A stretch of 6,428 nt of DNA, taken from Neptuniibacter sp. Its GTDB lineage: Bacteria; Pseudomonadota; Gammaproteobacteria; Pseudomonadales; Balneatricaceae. The notes under the pieces were generated by a model. That model did no database searches, had not been told where the DNA came from, and worked only from the letters and a program-made list of their open reading frames with translations. Below are positions 1-6,428 of this stretch, piece after piece. Each line of letters starts with the position of its first letter. The stretch's first letter is position 1. Where the stretch lies: contig JAIBDV010000184.1 of NCBI GenBank assembly GCA_024686055.1, forward strand, positions 1-6,428, read 5' to 3'. The translations under genes and the position numbers were made by a program.

Positions 1-3000
1 AACAAGGGCAGCGTTACCCGCTTGCAGATCAGTGATACCCAGGTCAGTGCAAGCGTAGAAGGCAGCCGTCGACAGCCCTATAAAGTCAGTATCGGCCTGA
101 GCACTTTCAGTCCGGCACAACAGGCTGAAATACTGACACTGCTGACTCAGAGCCCACCGCTTCTGTCCCGCCTATTGAACCGCCAGCTGCCACCAGCACT
201 GAATGACGCCCTGGAACAGCAGGATATCCACCTGTTCCCCGATAGCTGGGACGATATGGATGCCCATTGCAGCTGCCCGGACTGGGCGGTGCCCTGTAAG
301 CATATTGCCGCCGTGCTCTACCTGCTCTCGAATGAGATCGACAAAAATCCGTTTGAGATCTTCCGCCTGCACGGGATGGACCTGGTAAGCGCTGTCGAAC
401 AGCACACGGGCACCACACTCCAGGCACTGTCCGAACCACCCCGTTATAACGCTGACTGGCACCACGAGCCTCAGGTTGATTACTGGCAGCGGCCCGATGC
501 CCGCCACTATCAACATTTTGATCTGAGCACCCTGCCCGAGCTGGCCGAACGCAGCTTCAGCATTCTGTCCAGCCAGACCCTGTTCCATCCCAAAAGCTTC
601 CACCCCATCCTGAAAGCCCACTGCAAACGCGCTGCCCAGGTCGCTCTGCGTCTGCTCTACCCTGTTGAACCGGTGTCACCCTGGGCCAGTGAAGATCAGC
701 TTCCCGCCCTGCAGTTGCTGATTGATAGCAACGGCACCCTGCTGGAAGTCATGAACCAGGGGGAAACGATTGATCTCACCGAACAGCCCTGCCTGCAAAC
801 ACAACCTCACAGCAGCACCAACAATCTGAACGACCAGTTACTGCAACTGTTGCAGGCGCTCAATGGTTGCCATGATGACCGGCTCAGTTCACAACTACTG
901 CTATGGCGGCAGTTGTACCGGCTGGCACTGAAGCTGGTGCAACGACAAGCCATGGTGCCTGCCGCCCGTTACAACAGCGACAATGCCCTGCTGATTCACT
1001 GGCAACCGGCTCCGTTCTGCACTGAGGCAACCACGTTACTGGAGATGCTGATCGAAGCCTGCCCGCCGGACCTGGTGCTGATGCAGGCGGACTCAGCCAG
1101 TGATGTTCTGTTCAGCGATGCTCAACAACAGATTCACAGTGCGCTACAGCAGCTTATCAACAGCCTGATCAGGCAGGGTTTCAGCCGTGCTCCTCAGCCC
1201 CAGCAGGCAGACCCGTTTGGTCAACTGTTCTGTAATCAGCAGCCCCAGCCGTTCGAGCGTTTCGACAACCTGGAGCAACCCCGCGTTATCCACCACTGGC
1301 TCAGTCCGCTCTATCTGACCCAGCGCAGCCACCGGTTATTGATTCAGATCAATAGCATTCCAGCTGAACTGGACAGTTTCAGCCTGACAATTCAGGTCGA
1401 AACCGATCACAGCCTGCTGCCACTGGCTCAGTTGCTAACCGAACCCGACCTGTCCGACACTCGACTGGGCGTGCTCACGGATCTGGCCCTGCTGTCTGAC
1501 TATTTCCCCCTGCTGGAAGCGCTCTACAGCCGTACCCCGGCCACCAGCCTCAGCCTGACACTGGAAGAACTGGGCCCCGTGCTGACGTCGGTATTACCGG
1601 CACTGGAAGCACTGGGCATTCGTATCCTGCTGCCTAAAGCACTGCAGAAACTGGCCCGGCCACGGTTAAATCTGGCGCTGGATAGCGATGAAGCGGGCAG
1701 CGGTGAAAGCAATCTGAGTCATCTCGATATGGGCCAGCTGCTCAGCTTTAACTGGCAGATCGCGCTGGGTGATCAGCGCCTGAGTATCGATGCCTTCAGG
1801 CAGCTGCTTGAGAGCTCACAGGGGCTGGTCCGGCTGCATGACCAGTACGTCATGGTCGACAACCAGCAACTGCAGCTGTTACTGAAAAAAATTGACCGCC
1901 TGCCCACCAGCCTCAGCGGGCCAGAGTTATTACGCGCTGGCCTCAGCGGTGAGCTGGACGGTGCCGGGGTTGATCTTTCTGCCCGGGTGCAGAGCCTGTT
2001 TGATCAACTGCTCAATGCCCCGCCCACCCCGCTGCCGGATGGCATTCAGGCCCAGCTGCGTCCTTATCAACAGCGGGGGTTTGAGTGGCTGGTGCAAAAT
2101 GCACGGCTGGGGTTTGGCTCACTGCTGGCCGACGATATGGGGCTGGGGAAAACCCTGCAGGTGATCAGCCTGCTGCAGCACCTCAAACAACAAAACCTGC
2201 TGGCTGAACAGCCAGCATTGGTGGTCGCCCCCACCACGCTGCTGACCAACTGGCAGAAAGAACTGCAACGTTTTGCCCCCGGCCTGAGCTGTGAGGTTTA
2301 CCATGGAACCCAGCGTGATCTTAAAGCCGCCCGTCAGGCCGATATCATCCTGACCAGCTATGGCCTGGCCCGCAGCGATAACAGCAAGCTGGCTAAAATC
2401 AACTGGCAGGCACTGATTCTGGACGAGGCCCAGAACATCAAAAACCCCACCAGCCAGCAGACCCGTGCCGTGAAAAAGCTCAAAGCCAACATCCGCATCG
2501 GCATGAGCGGCACCCCGGTGGAGAACCGGCTCAGTGAATACTGGAGCCTGTTCGACTTTACCAACAAGGGCTACCTGAGCACGGCAAAATACTTCCAGGA
2601 CAACTACGCCGGACCGATCGAGAAGGAGCGTGATCAACAGACCCTGCAGCAATTCCGCCAGCTGACAGCGCCTTTTATTCTGCGCCGGTTGAAAACCGAT
2701 AAAACCATTATCAGCGACCTGCCCGATAAGCTGGAAAGTAACCGCTACTGCCAGCTGAGCCCGACACAGGCCGCCCTCTATCAGGCCACCATTGATCAGC
2801 AGATGGCACTGCTGGAGAAAGCCAGTGAAGATATAGAACGCCGCGGGCTGATTCTGAAACTACTCAACGCCCTGAAGCAGATCTGTAACAGCCCGGCCCA
2901 GTATCTGGGCCACGATCAGGCAGTAACCGAAGAGTCCGGAAAACTGGCAGCGCTGGTTGAGCTACTGCGTGAAGCCGACGAAGCCGATGAGAAAGTGCTG

Positions 3001-3456
3001 ATATTCACCCAGTACACCCGGATGGGCGAACTGCTACAGAAACAGATCCGCGCCGAACTGGACCTTGAAGCACCGTTTTTCCACGGCGGCCTGTCCCGAG
3101 ACCAGCGCGATGCCATGGTAGATAACTTCCAGCAGGATAACCGTACCCGCCTGATGATTCTGTCATTAAAGGCGGCGGGCACCGGCCTCAACCTGACAGC
3201 CGCCAGCCAGGTGGTCCATTATGATCTGTGGTGGAACCCGGCGGTCGAAGCCCAGGCAACCGACCGTGCTTTCCGTATCGGTCAGCAGCAGCGTGTACTG
3301 GTGCATCGGCTGATCACCGAGCACAGTTTTGAAGAGAAGATCGACGCCATGATCCAGCAGAAAAAAGAACTGGCAAACCTGACCGTCGCCAGTGGCGAGA
3401 CCTGGCTGACCGAGCTGTCCAACGACCAGCTACATGAACTGATCCGGCTCAGCTGA
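1..3456 (+). CDS. SWIM zinc-finger SNF2-family DNA-dependent ATPase/helicase-like protein (5' partial)
   Basis: This is a SWI/SNF (SF2) ATPase that probably translocates on double-stranded DNA and remodels protein-DNA complexes; its specific cellular role is not known from the sequence. The frame is open from base 1, and the first in-frame start-like codon (TTG at 22) lies inside homologous-looking sequence, so the real start is upstream; 1151 residues are visible. Numbering from base 1, a SWIM zinc finger is C90-x-C92-x6-C99-x-H101. A long, poorly conserved middle region follows. The SNF2 core begins near LRPYQ (686-690), then Walker A DDMGLGKT with Lys717, the DEAQ box at 808-811, and motif III MSGTP at 835-839. 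The C-terminal helicase lobe has KVLIFTQYT from 998, SLKAAGTGLNL from 1055, and motif VI with Arg1089 and Arg1092 in DRAFRIGQ. All core ATPase motifs are intact, so the enzyme should be active. The ending GETWLTELSNDQL is typical of the bacterial SNF2 group. It is transcribed convergently to phnX and looks functionally unrelated to it. Confidence 0.96.
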   Translation, partial: NKGSVTRLQISDTQVSASVEGSRRQPYKVSIGLSTFSPAQQAEILTLLTQSPPLLSRLLNRQLPPALNDALEQQDIHLFPDSWDDMDAHCSCPDWAVPCKHIAAVLYLLSNEIDKNPFEIFRLHGMDLVSAVEQHTGTTLQALSEPPRYNADWHHEPQVDYWQRPDARHYQHFDLSTLPELAERSFSILSSQTLFHPKSFHPILKAHCKRAAQVALRLLYPVEPVSPWASEDQLPALQLLIDSNGTLLEVMNQGETIDLTEQPCLQTQPHSSTNNLNDQLLQLLQALNGCHDDRLSSQLLLWRQLYRLALKLVQRQAMVPAARYNSDNALLIHWQPAPFCTEATTLLEMLIEACPPDLVLMQADSASDVLFSDAQQQIHSALQQLINSLIRQGFSRAPQPQQADPFGQLFCNQQPQPFERFDNLEQPRVIHHWLSPLYLTQRSHRLLIQINSIPAELDSFSLTIQVETDHSLLPLAQLLTEPDLSDTRLGVLTDLALLSDYFPLLEALYSRTPATSLSLTLEELGPVLTSVLPALEALGIRILLPKALQKLARPRLNLALDSDEAGSGESNLSHLDMGQLLSFNWQIALGDQRLSIDAFRQLLESSQGLVRLHDQYVMVDNQQLQLLLKKIDRLPTSLSGPELLRAGLSGELDGAGVDLSARVQSLFDQLLNAPPTPLPDGIQAQLRPYQQRGFEWLVQNARLGFGSLLADDMGLGKTLQVISLLQHLKQQNLLAEQPALVVAPTTLLTNWQKELQRFAPGLSCEVYHGTQRDLKAARQADIILTSYGLARSDNSKLAKINWQALILDEAQNIKNPTSQQTRAVKKLKANIRIGMSGTPVENRLSEYWSLFDFTNKGYLSTAKYFQDNYAGPIEKERDQQTLQQFRQLTAPFILRRLKTDKTIISDLPDKLESNRYCQLSPTQAALYQATIDQQMALLEKASEDIERRGLILKLLNALKQICNSPAQYLGHDQAVTEESGKLAALVELLREADEADEKVLIFTQYTRMGELLQKQIRAELDLEAPFFHGGLSRDQRDAMVDNFQQDNRTRLMILSLKAAGTGLNLTAASQVVHYDLWWNPAVEAQATDRAFRIGQQQRVLVHRLITEHSFEEKIDAMIQQKKELANLTVASGETWLTELSNDQLHELIRLS

Positions 3457-3464
3457 ATCCAATC

Positions 3465-3496
3465 GTAAGGCCAGTATAAGCATACACTGGCCTTAC
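3465..3496. terminator. Perfect inverted repeat between convergent genes, possible bidirectional terminator
   Basis: The arms GTAAGGCCAGT (3465-3475) and ACTGGCCTTAC (3486-3496) are exact reverse complements, giving an 11-bp stem with a 10-base loop. The hairpin sits 8 bases after the helicase stop and 4 bases after the phnX stop, which is where a shared terminator of two convergent genes is expected. Neither side has a T-tract, so it is not a textbook intrinsic terminator. It may instead protect 3' ends from exonucleases or act together with Rho. The hairpin is seen directly; the terminator role is inferred. Confidence 0.6.
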
Positions 3497-3500
3497 AAAT

Positions 3501-4331
3501 TCAGGGCTGTTCACCCTCGCTCAGCCGCACCTCAATATCATCAATAACAGCAGGCAGCTCCGCTACCGAATCAATCACATAATGGGCACCTGCGCGTTGT
3601 AGCCGGGCACTGGCCAGGTTACGTTTTATCTCCTGTTCGTCCTCAGACAGCGCTTGCCACTCTGGCAGATCAAGCCCCACCTCGTTACCCGACACTGCCA
3701 CCGCCACCGTCCAGCAACCGGCATTGAGCCCTTCTTCAATCCCGGCCACCGTATCATCTACTTTGACCACCGCCTGCACAGCTTCCACTTCCAGTTCCAG
3801 CAGGTTCTGCCACAGCATATGCGGGTACGGTCGGCCACGGGGTACATCCGTCGCGCAGACACAGGAGCCGGGTTGATAACCCTGCTCTGCCGCCCGTTTG
3901 ATCATCTCGCCGGTCATATCCCGGGCATAGCCGGTATTGGCCCCCACCCGGATCTCATTATCCTGCAAGAACGCCACCGTTGCTGCTGCCCCGGGGATCA
4001 GCTCCGAGCGCTCGGCAATCACGGCCGTCTGCAGTGGAATAAAATCGGCGTACAAACGGTCGATCTCCGCTTCACCCGCCGGGCTGCCCTGAGCAACCTG
4101 CCAGGCCTCAGCCACTCGGGGCATCGCCAGCAGCTGTTCAATATGCTGACGCTTCTCAACACCCATCGGGCCCCGTACTTCAGCTTCACTGAGCGTTACC
4201 CCGTTGTCCGCAAACAACCGGGTAAAGGCCATCACCGGTGCCAGTGAGCCGAAATCAATCATGGTACCCGCCCAGTCAAAAACCACCGCGCTTACCGGAC
4301 CGGTGTACCTGCGTGTATAGCTATATGACAT
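3501..4331 (-). CDS. phnX: Phosphonoacetaldehyde hydrolase (phosphonatase)
   Basis: HAD-superfamily enzyme that hydrolyses phosphonoacetaldehyde to acetaldehyde and phosphate, the second step of AEP breakdown after PhnW transamination. It is cytoplasmic. I place the start at the ATG at 4331 (276 residues). A GTG 12 bases upstream (4343) is also in frame, but a purine-rich GAGAGA (4336-4341) sits 4 bases before the ATG, which favours the ATG. Key residues in this numbering: nucleophile Asp19 in FDWAGT; cap-domain Lys60 in GPMGVEKRQHI, the Schiff-base lysine that defines phosphonatases; His63; Thr133 in NTGY; Arg167 in GRPYP; and Asp193 in KVDDT. The Asp19-Lys60 spacing of 41 equals Asp12-Lys53 of the Bacillus cereus enzyme as I recall it. 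Length and C-terminus fit the family. It lies 138 bases downstream of the AEP permease gene on the same strand, beyond a terminator and a candidate operator. PhnW is not in the window. Confidence 0.95.
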   Translation of the reverse strand: MSYSYTRRYTGPVSAVVFDWAGTMIDFGSLAPVMAFTRLFADNGVTLSEAEVRGPMGVEKRQHIEQLLAMPRVAEAWQVAQGSPAGEAEIDRLYADFIPLQTAVIAERSELIPGAAATVAFLQDNEIRVGANTGYARDMTGEMIKRAAEQGYQPGSCVCATDVPRGRPYPHMLWQNLLELEVEAVQAVVKVDDTVAGIEEGLNAGCWTVAVAVSGNEVGLDLPEWQALSEDEQEIKRNLASARLQRAGAHYVIDSVAELPAVIDDIEVRLSEGEQP

Positions 4332-4335
4332 CCGT

Positions 4336-4341
4336 TCTCTC
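4336..4341 (-). promoter_or_regulatory. Putative ribosome binding site of phnX
   Basis: On the minus strand GAGAGA precedes the ATG at 4331 by 4 bases. It overlaps the alternative upstream GTG start (4343) and is the main reason to prefer the ATG. It is only a moderate Shine-Dalgarno match. Confidence 0.5.
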
Positions 4342-4383
4342 ACTCTGTCAGCGCCAGGGCTGGAAACCGCTGGTCATGGATCA

Positions 4384-4399
4384 ACTGGTATACACCAGT
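4384..4399. promoter_or_regulatory. Candidate GntR/HutC-family operator upstream of phnX
   Basis: ACTGGTATACACCAGT is an inverted repeat with perfect 6-bp arms (ACTGGT / ACCAGT) around ATAC. The HutC branch of GntR regulators binds TGGT-N4-ACCA palindromes. From memory, the mycobacterial PhnF site is TGGTATAGACCA (one mismatch to this site), and the DasR/NagR site has a TGGTCTAGACCA core. The palindrome lies 52 bases upstream of the phnX start and just beyond the transporter terminator. On the minus strand it contains TATACC, which could serve as a -10 element, so a bound repressor would block RNA polymerase. I see no convincing -35 box, so the promoter itself is uncertain. No regulator gene is present in the window. 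Confidence 0.55.
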
Positions 4400-4407
4400 G
4401 AAATGAT

Positions 4408-4437
4408 AAAAAAAATCCCGGATGCTGCCATCCGGGA
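4408..4437 (-). terminator. Rho-independent terminator of the phosphonate transporter operon
   Basis: Read on the minus strand, the arm TCCCGGATG, the loop GCAG and the arm CATCCGGGA form a perfect 9-bp GC-rich stem, followed directly by eight T residues. This is a textbook intrinsic terminator, 32 bases after the permease stop codon. It should end most transcripts of the ATPase-permease unit before phnX, so phnX depends on read-through or on its own promoter in the 76 bases that follow. Confidence 0.93.
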
Positions 4438-4469
4438 CTTCAGTATGAACGTTGTCACTCAGTGCTCTC

Positions 4470-6173
4470 TTAACGCAGCCGCCAGGCCTGAGTGCGCAGC
4501 AACAAATGCCGTGACAGCAGCCAGTGGATCAGTTTGGCGGCGAAGCAGGTCAGCATCAGTAACACGCCCATTGCCGCTGCCGGGGCAATATCACCGGCGT
4601 CATCCATATTTAGCACCGCCACTGAGGCCAGCATGGTATCGGTGGAGTACAGGAACACCACCGCCGAGACCGTATTGACCGCATTCACAAACAGGTAGAT
4701 TGAAATATCCAGCAGGGCGGGTAAACAGACGGGCAACGTCACCCGCCAGAAGGTGATATAGAACGGCACCTTCAGCGAGGCAGAGACCGATTCGAACTCC
4801 GGGTCAATCTGCTTCAGTGCCGTTACGGCAGTCAGGTGGCAGACGGTGTAGTAGTGAGCAATGGTACAGATCACCAGAATAGCCATGGTGCCGTAGAGGC
4901 TACTGAGCGGATTACCTGGCTGATTAAAGAAGAAGATATAGGCCAGCCCCAGCACCAGCCCGGGCACCGCTAACGGAATCATCGCATTGAAGTGCATCAG
5001 GCCACGCAGCAGTTTCATCTGTGGCACTTTTTCCACCAGGTAAGCATTGGTGAAAATCAGCCCAGTGCCCACCAGCGCGACCCATAACCCCAGCTGTAAC
5101 GAGTTGAAATAGGCCCCCCAGCCACCGCCGTCCATCAGATCAAACTGATAATTACTAAACGATAGTTCAAGGTTGTAGGGCCAGAACGTCACCAGTGAGG
5201 CGTAAACGGCCATCCCCAGCACCCCCACAATGGTGGCGATCACCGGCAGACAGAGCAGCAGCAACGTCAGATCTTTACGTTTTTCCGGTTTCGGCTGCAG
5301 AGGTTCAGCCCGGGCACTGAGCAACGCCACCTGTTTGCGTTGCACCCAGCGATCAACGGCAAAGGCCAGCATGGCAGGCAGTAACAGAATCACCGACACC
5401 ACCGCGCCCATCTGGAAGTTCTGCTGACCGATCACCTGTTTATAGATATCCGTAGCCAGCACGTTGTACTGGCCACCAATCACTTTGGGCGCACCAAAAT
5501 CAGTGATTACCAGGGTAAATACCACAAAGCCCGCACTCATCAGACCATACTTGATGGAAGGCAGAGTCACGGTAAAGAAGGTTCGCAGCGGGCTGGTCCG
5601 CAACGCTTTAGCCGACTCATAGAGTCGGGCATCGGTGTTGGACAGCGCGGTGATCAGGATCATGGTGGCGGCTGGAAAACACCAGAACGCCAGACTGATC
5701 ACAATACCGATCGGGCCATAAATGGTCTCACCCAGCAGCCAGCTTTTCAGCACCCCCTGGTTACCAAAAATGTACACCAGTGAGATCGCCGGCAACAGCG
5801 ATGGCGCAAAGATCGGTGCCATCATCACCACCCGGATTACGCCGCGAAACGGCATACAACTGCGGGTCAGCGCATAGGCCGTTAACAGTGCCAGGCTCAA
5901 GACCACCGCCGTGGTTACCATGGCGATGGTCAGCGAGTGAGTGACCGAGCTAAACAGGCTGGGGCTGGCGGCATACTCGATAAAATTCTGCAGGCCGATA
6001 TAGTTCCCTGCTTTGTCCTGCACACTTTTCGACAGGATGGCCCATAGCGGTAGCACCATGGCCAGCATCAGCCCGCCAATCCCCAGGCATAACCCCAGAG
6101 CCTGAATCAGCTGATCCCGTCCCAGGCCCTGCAGTTGAATGCGCAGCGGCCGATTCAGTACAGCAGACTTCAT
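4470..6173 (-). CDS. phnU: 2-aminoethylphosphonate ABC transporter, fused permease (PhnU2 type)
   Basis: Inner-membrane permease of a binding-protein-dependent ABC importer, 567 residues, with two complete permease domains in one chain. About twelve membrane segments can be read: near 24-48, 80-103, 112-136, 152-176, 210-228 and 255-274, then a charged linker (about 275-300, rich in K, E and P), then 302-330, 355-378, 390-415, 425-450, 484-511 and 530-553. Each half carries an EAA loop that docks the ATPase: ESAKALRTSPLRTFF...LP at 186-205, and ESVSASLKVPFYITFW...LP at 461-481. The fold resembles ferric-iron (FbpB/SfuB) permeases, and such a transporter is the main alternative. The nearby phnX and the overall resemblance to the TIGR03262 group (recognised from memory, not searched) favour AEP. 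The start ATG overlaps the upstream ATPase stop as ATGA. The periplasmic binding protein is not in the window and probably lies upstream of the ATPase gene. Confidence 0.9.
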   Translation of the reverse strand: MKSAVLNRPLRIQLQGLGRDQLIQALGLCLGIGGLMLAMVLPLWAILSKSVQDKAGNYIGLQNFIEYAASPSLFSSVTHSLTIAMVTTAVVLSLALLTAYALTRSCMPFRGVIRVVMMAPIFAPSLLPAISLVYIFGNQGVLKSWLLGETIYGPIGIVISLAFWCFPAATMILITALSNTDARLYESAKALRTSPLRTFFTVTLPSIKYGLMSAGFVVFTLVITDFGAPKVIGGQYNVLATDIYKQVIGQQNFQMGAVVSVILLLPAMLAFAVDRWVQRKQVALLSARAEPLQPKPEKRKDLTLLLLCLPVIATIVGVLGMAVYASLVTFWPYNLELSFSNYQFDLMDGGGWGAYFNSLQLGLWVALVGTGLIFTNAYLVEKVPQMKLLRGLMHFNAMIPLAVPGLVLGLAYIFFFNQPGNPLSSLYGTMAILVICTIAHYYTVCHLTAVTALKQIDPEFESVSASLKVPFYITFWRVTLPVCLPALLDISIYLFVNAVNTVSAVVFLYSTDTMLASVAVLNMDDAGDIAPAAAMGVLLMLTCFAAKLIHWLLSRHLLLRTQAWRLR

Positions 6174-6184
6174 AGCGCACCCTC
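6170..6184 (-). promoter_or_regulatory. ATGA stop-start overlap and ribosome binding site of the permease gene
   Basis: On the minus strand the permease ATG (6173-6171) overlaps the ATPase TGA (6172-6170) as ATGA. A Shine-Dalgarno-like GAGGG (6180-6184) lies 6 bases before the ATG, inside the last codons of the ATPase gene. This arrangement fixes the permease start and indicates translational coupling of the two transporter subunits. Confidence 0.85.
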
Positions 6185-6428
6185 GAACAGGTGCAAGCGC
6201 TGGCTTGGCAGATCCAGCATCAGTTCAGAGCCATGCTGAATATTCAGATCACGGACATCGTTCATGGAGAAATCCGCCACCAGCCGGTGCTTCATGCCAC
6301 GCACTTTCAATTCTGAGCGGACAAACGAGCCCAGAAATTCAATCGACTCAACATCGGCTGCCAGCCGGTTAGTGGCGTCGCCATTGTGACGAACCCGAAT
6401 ATCTTCCGGCCGGATCGCCAGTTGCAAC
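6170..6428 (-). CDS. phnT: ABC transporter ATP-binding protein, C-terminal TOBE region (5' partial)
   Basis: This is the C-terminal end, about 85 residues, of the ATPase that powers the adjacent permease. The rest, including the Walker and signature motifs, lies beyond the right edge. The frame is open to the edge, and the TTG at 6427 is an internal leucine codon, not a start. The visible part begins LQLAIRPEDIRV, the hallmark opening of the TOBE_2 domain found in importer ATPases of the MalK/PotA/FbpC kind. It is followed by beta-rich sequence with EFLGSFVRSELKV and ends LHLFEGAL. The TOBE domain usually helps ATPase dimerisation or regulation. The identification as PhnT (AEP-specific) rests on the coupled PhnU-type permease and nearby phnX; the fragment alone would only say ABC importer ATPase. 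Confidence 0.85.
   Translation of the reverse strand, partial: LQLAIRPEDIRVRHNGDATNRLAADVESIEFLGSFVRSELKVRGMKHRLVADFSMNDVRDLNIQHGSELMLDLPSQRLHLFEGAL

Noticed and set aside
22..24. TTG as the start codon of the SNF2 gene
   Set aside because: The frame stays open to base 1, the upstream codons read as plausible protein continuous with the family, and no ribosome binding site precedes the TTG. The gene is cut by the window edge.
2119..2652. 177-codon open frame on the - strand inside the SNF2 gene
   Set aside because: It is antisense to the conserved ATPase core, whose codons are constrained by motifs I to III. No independent coding signal is seen.
3740..3775. Apparent change in HAD motif IV of PhnX (KVDDTVAG instead of a GDxxxD pattern)
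   Set aside because: It looked like a lost acidic residue, but proteobacterial PhnX proteins I recall (Pseudomonas type) carry the similar KVDDTVPG, so it appears to be normal family variation.
3654..4247. 197-codon open frame on the + strand opposite phnX
   Set aside because: It lies entirely antisense to a well-supported enzyme gene, its translation is rich in H, R and P with no recognisable domain, and no ribosome binding site is evident. It is a shadow frame.
4238..4678. 146-codon open frame on the + strand spanning the phnX-permease gap
   Set aside because: It crosses the terminator and the candidate operator and overlaps both real genes antisense. The translation is low-complexity and shows no family features.
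6425..6427. TTG as the start of a small 85-residue protein
   Set aside because: The sequence is the C-terminal TOBE region of an ABC ATPase and is open to the edge, so it is a truncated gene, not a small one.

Overview
This window looks like ordinary chromosome from a gammaproteobacterium of moderate GC content. The protein sequences resemble those of Pseudomonas and marine Oceanospirillales-type bacteria, but I cannot name the genus. It is densely coded, with about 95% in four genes. Two genes run off the window edges. I see no tRNA or rRNA gene, insertion sequence, CRISPR array or phage gene.

Left half (1-3456, + strand): one very large SWI/SNF-type (SNF2) ATPase with a SWIM zinc finger near its visible N-terminus. 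Its true start lies left of the window, because the frame is open to base 1. It converges on the next gene, and the 44-base gap between the two stop codons holds a perfect 11-bp inverted repeat.

Right half (3501-6428, - strand): part of a 2-aminoethylphosphonate (AEP) uptake and degradation locus. In transcription order it contains the C-terminal end of an ABC transporter ATPase (PhnT-like), a two-in-one fused ABC permease (PhnU-type) coupled to it by an ATGA overlap, a strong intrinsic terminator, a 16-bp palindrome resembling a GntR/HutC-family operator, and phnX (phosphonoacetaldehyde hydrolase). The transporter would import AEP. A PhnW transaminase, not in this window, would convert AEP to phosphonoacetaldehyde. 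PhnX would then cleave the C-P bond to give acetaldehyde and phosphate.

The most interesting point is regulatory. A terminator separates phnX from the transporter genes, and just beyond it lies a palindrome close to the TGGT-N4-ACCA operators of the HutC subfamily, which includes phosphonate and phosphate regulators such as PhnF. This suggests phnX has its own regulated promoter. The protein families themselves are known. I did not find evidence of a wholly undescribed system.
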